A stretch of 64,000 nucleotides of DNA, taken from NCBI RefSeq assembly GCF_001011035.1, contig NZ_CP011492.1, positions 4,695,001 through 4,759,000 of the forward strand, written 5' to 3'. Every line of letters starts with the position of its first letter. Position 1 is the first letter of the stretch. Source of the DNA: Streptomyces sp. CNQ-509 (GTDB taxonomy: Bacteria; Actinomycetota; Actinomycetes; Streptomycetales; Streptomycetaceae). Positions 58,258 to 64,000 of the stretch are shown here, in pieces. The notes below the pieces were generated by a model that saw only the letters and a list, made by a program, of their open reading frames with translations, made no database searches and was not told the origin of the DNA. Position numbers and translations under genes: made by a program.

Positions 58258-59361
58258 TCATTCCAGGCGGAGGGCGTAGAGGCGGGTGATCTGCCGGGCC
58301 GAGGCGTTGTCGTCCGAGACCAGCAGCAGGGTGCGGTGGCCCGGCAGGGTCATGCCTTCCACGTTGTCCAGCAGCGGGTTGGGCTGCGGCTGCGGTGAGG
58401 TGGCCCCGGACGGCGGGCAGTCGGCCAGGTCCACCAGGAGCCGCTTGGCGGCGAAGACCCCGGCGCCGGCCTCGGTGAGCGAGGGGAGGGCGGTGACGTC
58501 GGGCGCCCCGTGGAGTGAAACCCGGTAGATGCGGACGGTGTTGCCGACTCCTGCCGTGTAGCCGCGTTCCAGGGCCAGCAGGTGGTGCCGGTCCAGCGCG
58601 GCCAGCTCGGCCAGGCCGAGGCCCGGGTCGGCCCGGTAGGCGTACTGGGCGCGGGGGGCGAAGGCGCCGCCCGGCGTGCCGCCGTAACGCAGGATGCGCA
58701 GCAGGCCGCGGTTCGCCGCGTCGTGGCCGTCGGCTTCGAGCGGGCCTTCCAGGCCGGCGTAGAGGGTGCGGCCGTCCGGGGCGGTGGTCAGGGACTCGAA
58801 GGTCTGGTTGGCCGCGGCCTGCCCGGCCGGGGCGATCCGGAAGCGGCGGGGCACCGGCAGTTCGGCCGTCTGGCGGCCGTCGGACAGGCGGAAGCGGCGG
58901 ATGGAGGGCTCGCGTTCCGAGGAGGCGAGCACCGTGCCCGCGGGTTCGGCGACCAGGCCCTCTCCGTCGAAGTCGGCCCCGGTGTACGGCGTGCCGTCCG
59001 GGCGGCGCAGGACGGTGACGTCGCGTACCGCCGCCCCGACTCGCCCCGGAGCGCTGCGCACGGCCAGCTCGTAGACCCTGGCCTCGTCGGCGTCGGTGTT
59101 GTCGGTCAGCGCCAGGACCCGCGAGTTCCCACGGGCGCTCAGCGCGGAGAGGCCGGCGACTCGGGTTCCGGCGAAGGCCGTCTTGTCCAGGGCGTCGGAG
59201 AAGCCGGCCAGGGACGTACGCGGCGAGCAGGCAGCCGGCCGGCCGTCCGGCGACGCGGCGGGCTCGACGGGGGCTGCGGGCTCGGCTGGGGCTGCCGGGG
59301 CCGCCGGCGACGACACCGTCAGCAGCAGCGCGGCAAGCCCGGCCCGCCACCATCCGTTCAT
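58258..59361 (-). CDS. secreted esterase-like/phytase-like beta-propeller protein
   Basis: A 367-aa exported protein. A signal peptide MNGWWRAGLAALLLTVSSPA is followed by a Pro/Ala/Glu-rich linker and one domain with the PF13449-type landmarks: YTGADFDGEGLVAEPAGTVL, SSEREPSIRRFRLSDG, ESLTTAPDGRTLYAGLEGPL, LLALERGY, NVEGMTLPGHRTLLLVSDDN. The same domain is the outer part of the caspase protein at 59387. It likely folds as a beta-propeller and may bind a small phosphate or surface ligand; no catalytic residues are certain. ATG 59361 is 25 nt from the caspase stop on the same strand, so it is downstream in the same transcript. Confidence 0.83.
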   Translation of the reverse strand: MNGWWRAGLAALLLTVSSPAAPAAPAEPAAPVEPAASPDGRPAACSPRTSLAGFSDALDKTAFAGTRVAGLSALSARGNSRVLALTDNTDADEARVYELAVRSAPGRVGAAVRDVTVLRRPDGTPYTGADFDGEGLVAEPAGTVLASSEREPSIRRFRLSDGRQTAELPVPRRFRIAPAGQAAANQTFESLTTAPDGRTLYAGLEGPLEADGHDAANRGLLRILRYGGTPGGAFAPRAQYAYRADPGLGLAELAALDRHHLLALERGYTAGVGNTVRIYRVSLHGAPDVTALPSLTEAGAGVFAAKRLLVDLADCPPSGATSPQPQPNPLLDNVEGMTLPGHRTLLLVSDDNASARQITRLYALRLE

Positions 59362-59386
59362 CAGGTCCTCCGGGAGGTTCGGGACG

Positions 59387-61498
59387 TCAGGACAGGTCCA
59401 CGCTCATCTTGTAGAACCTGGTCGTCTGGTACTTCGTGTTGGCGTTGTTGTCGCTGACCAGGTAGAGGGCGCGGCGGCCGTCCGGCAGGTGCTCGCCCAG
59501 GGCCATGCCCTCGATGTTGTCCAGCAGGGGGTTGAGCTGAGCCTGCTTGCGGGGTGCTCCGGCGGTGGGGCAGTGCACCAGATTGGCCAGCAGATCCTTC
59601 TCCACCCAGGAGTCGTCGGTGATGCCGGAGATCGACTTCCTCCCGCTGATGTCCGGCGTCTTCGCCAGCGACAGCAGGTAGAGGTGAACGGAATTGCCCT
59701 CCGGCATGTAGCCGCGCTCCAGGGCGAGCAGCCGGTCGCCGCCGAGGGCGATCAGCTCGGTGAGGAAGAGACCGTATTCGGTCTTGTACGCGTACTGCTG
59801 CGGCTTCTCGCCGAACTCCCCGCCCGGAGAACGGGTGTAGCGCAGGATCCGTACGTGGTTCTGGCCCGCCGACTCGCCGTCGACGTGCAGGGGACCCTCC
59901 ATGCCCGCGTACAACTGGGTGCGGTCCTCGCTCAGGCTCAGGGATTCCAGCCGCCGCGCGGGGCTGGACTCCCGGAGGACCTCCGGCAGTTCGATCTCGT
60001 CGTTCTGCATCCCGTCGCTCAGCCGGTACGACCGGATCGACGGCCCCGCCTCCGAGCTGATCAGGACGTTCTCCCCGTCCACCGCCATCCCCTCGCCGTC
60101 GATGTCGGCGGCGGCGAGACTGTCGTCCCGGGGGTGCAGGATCGTGGGGTCTCCGACCGCGGGAACGAGCCGCGCGTCGTCGAGGGTGAGGGAGTGGAGG
60201 CGGGGAGGCCGGTTGTCCCCCAGGGCCAGGATGCTGCGGTCCCCGGTGACGGCCAGGGCCGAGAGCCCCTGCACCGGCGTGGAGTCCGCGACGGTGTCCA
60301 GGGCATCCGAGTAACCCAGCAGACCGACCTTCTCCGAGCAGGGTCCTGTGGTGCCGGTGCCGGCGGAGCCCTTCCAGACCCCCACGCCGGTGATCACGGC
60401 GAGGGTGACCGCCGCGGCCGTCAGGGCCCTGGAGTGCCGGCGCGGCCAGGAGAGGTGCGCGGTCGCCGGCTTGGCACGGAGGTTCCGCACGAAGGGCCGG
60501 CTGCCCACCGTGTGCGGGTCCAGGGTGTGGGGCGCGGGCCCGCCCTGGCCGGGAACGGTCCGGCGCAGCTCGTCGGCGATGTCGTTCGGCGTCAGGAAGT
60601 CCTGGCGGTTGCCGAGACCGGCCCGGACGGTTTCGACCAGGGCCTGGGTGAACGCGGTGAGACCGCTGGCGGTGGTGCCGACCGCGTCTCCGCCGGGGGG
60701 CGAGGCCGCCAGTACGCAGATGTCGCGCAGCTCGGCGGCTTCGACCTCCCGTCGTACGGCGTCGAAGGCGACGCTGCCCTGGCAGCAGTCCAGGACGACG
60801 ATCGTCCGGGACGGCGGGTCGGGGGCGGCGCCGAGCCGGCGGAGCAGGTCGGTGAACGGGACCGCGGTGCCCGGGACGTCGGCCTCGCGGCTGCCGGGCA
60901 GGGCCAGATGGAGCGCGCCGTCGTGGGTGAGGCCGTGGCCCGCCCAGTAGACGACCAGGCAGTCCGACGCCTGTCGCGCGGCATGGGCCACCGGGTCCAG
61001 AAGCTGCTCGCGGGTCTGCGGGCGGACGATCCGGCACCGATCGGTCGGCAGGCCCCAGATCCGGGAGTCGCCCAGGACGTCCCGCAGTTCCAGGCAGCCG
61101 CGGTCCACGGCCGGCAGGGGCCGGAGGCCGCTCTCGGGGACGTGGTCGGCGACGCCGATCAGCACGGCGTACGAGAGGTGCGGCAGCGGCAGCCGGGGAC
61201 GCAGGGCCGCGTCGGTCGTCTGGGGGTTGGCGAGGGCCTGCGGCGAGAGCCGTACGGTGTGCTCGTCCCGCCGCACCTCCAGGGTCGAACTCACCGGCCG
61301 CGAGGCGCGCCAGGCGGACAGCGCCAGGACCAGGTTGGCGAGGTCGAAGGAGCTTCCGGTGACGAACTCGATGGCCTCCAGGGTGAGTCCCATGGAGGGG
61401 GTCAGCGGGATGGCCGGGTCATCCTCCAGATGCCTGCGTAAGGAGCGCAGCTCCTCCTCGCCCTCCGGCCCGCCCTGTGCCGTGATCTTGATGTGCAT
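59387..61498 (-). CDS. EACC1-caspase-TM-phytase-like propeller fusion protein
   Basis: A 703-aa predicted membrane protease. Residues 1-90 (MHIKITAQGGPEGEEELRSL) resemble effector-associated constant component EACC1. Residues 110-300 are a caspase-like domain with His188 (VVYWAGHG) and Cys239 (VVLDCCQG) as the dyad. A transmembrane segment lies at about 358-376. Residues 385-700 are a PF13449-like propeller (ADIDGEGMAVDGENVLISSE, LDNIEGMALGEHLPDGRRAL), homologous to the neighbouring secreted protein. In the classic EACC families caspases serve in biological conflict and programmed death. Outside binding may set inside proteolysis; that is inference. ATG 61498 follows CAGGGAG. No NTPase partner seen. 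Confidence 0.75.
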   Translation of the reverse strand: MHIKITAQGGPEGEEELRSLRRHLEDDPAIPLTPSMGLTLEAIEFVTGSSFDLANLVLALSAWRASRPVSSTLEVRRDEHTVRLSPQALANPQTTDAALRPRLPLPHLSYAVLIGVADHVPESGLRPLPAVDRGCLELRDVLGDSRIWGLPTDRCRIVRPQTREQLLDPVAHAARQASDCLVVYWAGHGLTHDGALHLALPGSREADVPGTAVPFTDLLRRLGAAPDPPSRTIVVLDCCQGSVAFDAVRREVEAAELRDICVLAASPPGGDAVGTTASGLTAFTQALVETVRAGLGNRQDFLTPNDIADELRRTVPGQGGPAPHTLDPHTVGSRPFVRNLRAKPATAHLSWPRRHSRALTAAAVTLAVITGVGVWKGSAGTGTTGPCSEKVGLLGYSDALDTVADSTPVQGLSALAVTGDRSILALGDNRPPRLHSLTLDDARLVPAVGDPTILHPRDDSLAAADIDGEGMAVDGENVLISSEAGPSIRSYRLSDGMQNDEIELPEVLRESSPARRLESLSLSEDRTQLYAGMEGPLHVDGESAGQNHVRILRYTRSPGGEFGEKPQQYAYKTEYGLFLTELIALGGDRLLALERGYMPEGNSVHLYLLSLAKTPDISGRKSISGITDDSWVEKDLLANLVHCPTAGAPRKQAQLNPLLDNIEGMALGEHLPDGRRALYLVSDNNANTKYQTTRFYKMSVDLS

Positions 61499-61731
61499 GG
61501 GATCTCCCTGCCGGCCGGCGGACTTTCAGTCGCTGACCGGTACCGTAGCGCCGTAGGGTCACAGGGTGTACCGCAACGGTCACCCATGGCAGCGGTACAG
61601 GCGAGGCCGACCCGATCAGGCGAGGTGCCCGTCACCCGGGCGGGACGCGCCGGACGCGGTGAACTGCCGTCCGCGGCCGGGGCTGTGGCCGCGGTGGGAA
61701 CGGCCCGGCTGCGGCCGGCGTGTGTACCGGC

Positions 61732-62688
61732 ATGACAGCCATTCCCGCGCTCGCGACCACGGCACGGCGCGTGCTCACCTTCGCCGTCGTCGCCGCACTC
61801 GCCACCGCCTGCATGTCGCGGCCGGAGAGCCGGGACGAAGGCCGGTGGACGCCGCGGCCCGGGGAGGCGGCCGACTGGGACTGGCAGATCGACGCGCCGT
61901 ACGAACTGGACGAGCACCGCGCGATGTACGACCTCGACCTCTTCGAACTGGCCCCCGCCGGCTCCGAACTGCGCTACCCCGGCGGCGATGTCGTCAAGGT
62001 CCCCCGCGGCGCCCTGGCCGGCACCGTCGAGAAGCTCCGGGCCCGCGGCACCACCGTCATCTGCTACCTCGACACCGGCGCCTACGAGCACTACCGCCCC
62101 GACGCGGCCCGCTTCCCCGGCCACCGCCCCGCCCTCGCCGGCATCCCGGACGACGGGGAAGCGCCCGAGGACGGCTCGGTCATCGGCTGGAACACCGGCT
62201 GGGAGGGCGAACGCTGGCTCGACCTCCGCGAGGGGCGGCGCGGCGCGTTCGCCGAGATCATCTGGGCGCGCCTCGACCTCGCCGCGCGCATGGGCTGCGA
62301 CGGCGTCGAGCCGGACCAGAACAACCCGCTGGGCAACCGCCCCGGGTTCCCGATCACCCGCGACGACCAGGTCTCGTGGTACCGCGAGGTCGCCGAACAG
62401 GCCCACGCACGCGGCCTGTCGGTCGGCATGAAGAACGGCCACGACCAGCCGGGCGCCGTCGCGGAACTCGTCGGCCACTTCGACTGGGCGCTGCCCGAGG
62501 AGTGCGCGCAGTACGGCGAATGCGCCCGGCTCCGCCCGTTCGTCGAGGCGGGCAAGGCCGTCTTCGCCGTGGACTACGCACCCGGGGCGGACCGCCGCAC
62601 CGCCTGCCGCGCCCACCGCGCCGAGAACTTCGACGGCCTGATCAAGACGGCACCGCCGACGGGCGAGTACCGCAAGCGGTGCGGGTGA
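61732..62688 (+). CDS. endo-alpha-1,4-polygalactosaminidase-like lipoprotein (GH114)
   Basis: A 318-aa exported protein. The signal sequence ends in a lipobox LATAC; a GH114/TIM-barrel-like domain follows: TTVICYLDTGAYEHYRPDAA, IIWARLDLAARMGCDGVEPD (acid near barrel strand), GLSVGMKNGHDQPG and WALPEECAQYGEC. Cysteines toward the end may form disulphides. Such enzymes are thought to hydrolyse galactosaminoglycans or similar exopolymers. ATG 61732 starts MTAIPALATT. It is divergent from the caspase gene across 233 nt. Substrate is inferred from family only. Confidence 0.82.
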   Translation: MTAIPALATTARRVLTFAVVAALATACMSRPESRDEGRWTPRPGEAADWDWQIDAPYELDEHRAMYDLDLFELAPAGSELRYPGGDVVKVPRGALAGTVEKLRARGTTVICYLDTGAYEHYRPDAARFPGHRPALAGIPDDGEAPEDGSVIGWNTGWEGERWLDLREGRRGAFAEIIWARLDLAARMGCDGVEPDQNNPLGNRPGFPITRDDQVSWYREVAEQAHARGLSVGMKNGHDQPGAVAELVGHFDWALPEECAQYGECARLRPFVEAGKAVFAVDYAPGADRRTACRAHRAENFDGLIKTAPPTGEYRKRCG

Positions 62689-62770
62689 TCGGCCGGGCCC
62701 CCTCCCCGGCGGGCGGTGGTAGGACGGTCGGGGGCCGGACGACGGTTTCTGGAGAGGGGAGTGGGCCGCG

Positions 62771-63559
62771 GTGGCGGAGAACATCGACGAGGTCGTGGAC
62801 GGGCTGGCGGGGATCGTACGAGCCGCGGGGCGGGACGGGGACCGGGCCGGGTACTTCGCGGCGCTGTACCGGCAGGTGACCGTCGAGGTCCGCAGGGCCA
62901 TCCACGAGGGGCGGTTCGACGACGGGGCCCGGATGGACCGCTTCGACACGCTCTTCGGCAACCGCTACTTCGAGGCGTACGACGCCTGGCGCCGCGACCG
63001 CGGCGGGCCGCGCTGCTGGCGTGAGACGTTCGGGCTGCTGGACGACGACCGCACGGTCGTCGTCCAGCACCTGATCCTCGGGGTGAACGCGCACATCAAC
63101 CTCGACCTGGCCGTCGCCGCCGCGCGGACCTCCCCGGGCGAGGACATCCGGTCGCTGCGGCGCGACTTCCTCCTGATCAACGACATCCTCGCGCGGGTGG
63201 TCCTGGCCGTGGAGGACTCGGTGGGCGCGCTGTCGCCGCTGCTGTCGCTGCTGGACACGATCGGCGCCCGTACGGACGAGCAGATCCTCGACTTCAGCGT
63301 CCGCCAGTCCCGCGAGGAGGCATGGCACAACGCCGTGCTCCTCGCCGCCCAGAACGAGGAGCAGCGCGCGGCGACGATCGACCGCCTCGACATCCGCGCC
63401 GCCGTCCTGGCCCGCCTCATCGCCCACCCGGGCGGCCTCGCCGAGCCGGCCCTGCAACTGATCCGCAGCACGGAGAGCGCCGACATACCGGCGAACATCG
63501 CCCACCTGGACCGAGCCATGGACCAGCCCGCGACGGCACCGGCTCCGACGGCGCGTTGA
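62771..63559 (+). CDS. DUF5995-like protein
   Basis: A 262-aa cytosolic helical protein. ALYRQVTVEVRRAIHEGRFD, NRYFEAYDAWRRDR, VQHLILGVNAHINLDLAVAA, REEAWHNAVLLAAQ and RLIAHPG are conserved family patches; the repeated His (HLILGVNAHIN and AWHN) suggest a metal- or ligand-binding core. GTG 62771 starts VAENIDEVVDG. It follows the GH114 gene by 82 nt. Function unknown; the DUF5995 assignment is by pattern recognition. Confidence 0.75.
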   Translation: MAENIDEVVDGLAGIVRAAGRDGDRAGYFAALYRQVTVEVRRAIHEGRFDDGARMDRFDTLFGNRYFEAYDAWRRDRGGPRCWRETFGLLDDDRTVVVQHLILGVNAHINLDLAVAAARTSPGEDIRSLRRDFLLINDILARVVLAVEDSVGALSPLLSLLDTIGARTDEQILDFSVRQSREEAWHNAVLLAAQNEEQRAATIDRLDIRAAVLARLIAHPGGLAEPALQLIRSTESADIPANIAHLDRAMDQPATAPAPTAR

Positions 63560-63566
63560 CGGCGCG

Positions 63567-63740
63567 TCAGCGGCCCCCGGCGGGGGTGGCGAAGGGGGGG
63601 CAGCGGGGGTGGGACCCCCGGTGGCCGCCGTTGCCGCGCGCGGGCGCGGGGAGGAGGCCGCGGCGCTCGTCGTAGCGCAGCGTCTGTACGTGCACGCCGG
63701 CCGCCGCGGCGACCTGCCCGCTGCGCAGGGTGCCGCTCAC
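63567..63740 (-). pseudogene. truncated MerR-family regulator
   Basis: GTG 63740 gives VSGTLRSGQVAAAAGVHVQT then LRYDERRGLLPAPARG, the first half of a MerR helix-turn-helix, and then loses homology (HRGSHPRCPPFATPAGGR) and stops after 57 residues. The second wing, dimerisation helix and effector domain are missing. The YY that normally follows LR is YD. The upstream gene at 63737 overlaps it by GTGA as in intact operons. A deletion or frameshift remnant. Confidence 0.75.
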
Positions 63741-64000
63741 CGCGCCGCCACCGCGTCGATCCGCGCGGCGAGGGCGTCGAGGACGGCCGCGTGCGCCGGG
63801 TCCACGGCGATGTCCAGCCACAGCCGCACGGCCGTACAGTCCCCGCCGCGGCCGGCGGCGGTGCCCGTGCCGGTGTCGGCGCCCGTGCCGCTGCCCGTGT
63901 CCGTGCCGGTCGTGAAGGTGAAGAACGAGCAGCAGCCGCTCTCCCGTTCCGCCAAGTCCCGCACCCGCTCGCCGACTTCCGGCCCGCCCGCCAGCACCAG
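63737..64000 (-). CDS. Cys-Cys protein upstream of MerR gene, partial at window end
   Basis: The reading frame is open to the last base, so the N-terminus lies outside. The visible 87 residues contain VRDLAERESGCCSFFTFTTG, the hallmark CCSFFTF motif of small streptomycete proteins encoded with MerR regulators, and end AVLDALAARIDAVAAR. A Thr/Gly/Asp low-complexity stretch (TDTGSGTGADTGTGT) sits where the family usually has a short loop. Likely metal- or thiol-binding. It overlaps the truncated MerR by GTGA. Confidence 0.6.
   Translation of the reverse strand: MVLAGGPEVGERVRDLAERESGCCSFFTFTTGTDTGSGTGADTGTGTAAGRGGDCTAVRLWLDIAVDPAHAAVLDALAARIDAVAAR

Noticed and set aside
57423-62688. A full EACC-type NTPase conflict operon
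   Set aside because: I looked for AAA/STAND or vWA/MoxR-like partners around the caspase gene and found none within the window.

Overview
This window is high-GC actinomycete chromosome, almost certainly Streptomyces or a close relative. The signs are third-position GC bias, GTG/TTG starts, TAGCCT-type -10 elements with leaderless starts, a sigma-BldN/RsbN pair, a C5-pathway heme operon behind a Rex operator, a class I lysyl-tRNA synthetase and mycothiol-type DinB proteins. The identification is by recognition of families and gene order; no database search was run.

Layout: 1-2947 is the 3' part of an rRNA operon (23S, 5S). 3010-18470 is conserved core: AcuC-like deacetylase, a phosphatase-like protein, a small HTH protein, bS22, an epimerase and acyltransferase pair, rsbN-bldN (minus strand), a HAD hydrolase, a glutaredoxin, and rex-hemA-hemC-hemD as one translationally coupled operon with hemB behind it. 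18471-23443 is accessory: a methyltransferase, a thioredoxin-reductase-like enzyme divergent from an XRE-cupin regulator across a palindromic operator, a DUF6924-like protein, and a 249-bp MITE-like element ending in the stop codon of an alpha/beta hydrolase. 23481-33920 carries divergent argS and lysS, a DUF2637 membrane protein with two DUF3558-like lipoproteins, a histidine phosphatase, a GH15 enzyme and an SDR. 34044-43882 is accessory and regulatory: a five-repeat basic protein, an MFS relic, an NmrA-like protein, an ECF sigma with a DinB/TIGR03086 partner, AraC-type regulators, and an editing-less threonyl-tRNA synthetase paralogue behind a Thr-rich leader peptide and strong hairpin, followed by a dioxygenase-ABM-cupin group on the opposite strand. 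43966-51804 is the System II cytochrome c maturation set (resA, ccdA, resB, ccsB), hemL and small core genes. 51940-55613 groups three functions associated with cold (DEAD-box helicase, cold shock protein, fatty acid desaturase). 56067-64000 is accessory, with paralogous small proteins, a predicted membrane caspase beside a secreted paralogue of its outer domain, a GH114-like lipoprotein, a DUF5995-like protein, and a broken MerR gene.

The two most promising novel signals are (a) 58258-61498, a predicted EACC1-caspase-transmembrane-phytase-like-propeller protein next to a secreted homologue of its extracellular domain, which could be a surface-sensing death protease with a cognate secreted partner; and (b) 40914-42338, a leaderless Thr-rich leader peptide (MKRSVQTTTPETVPAR) and a perfect 16-bp hairpin ahead of a ThrRS paralogue with no editing domain and a diverged anticodon-binding region. 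A third is a 14-bp inverted repeat that would hide the ribosome-binding site of the cupin gene at 43523-43882.

How the genes work together: Rex would couple cellular NADH/NAD+ to tetrapyrrole synthesis (hemA, hemC, hemD), and hemL elsewhere in the window supplies the next C5-pathway step. The ResA/CcdA/ResB/CcsB set next to hemL consumes heme for c-type cytochromes. BldN and RsbN govern the aerial hyphae surface programme. The other neighbourhoods are inferred from adjacency only.
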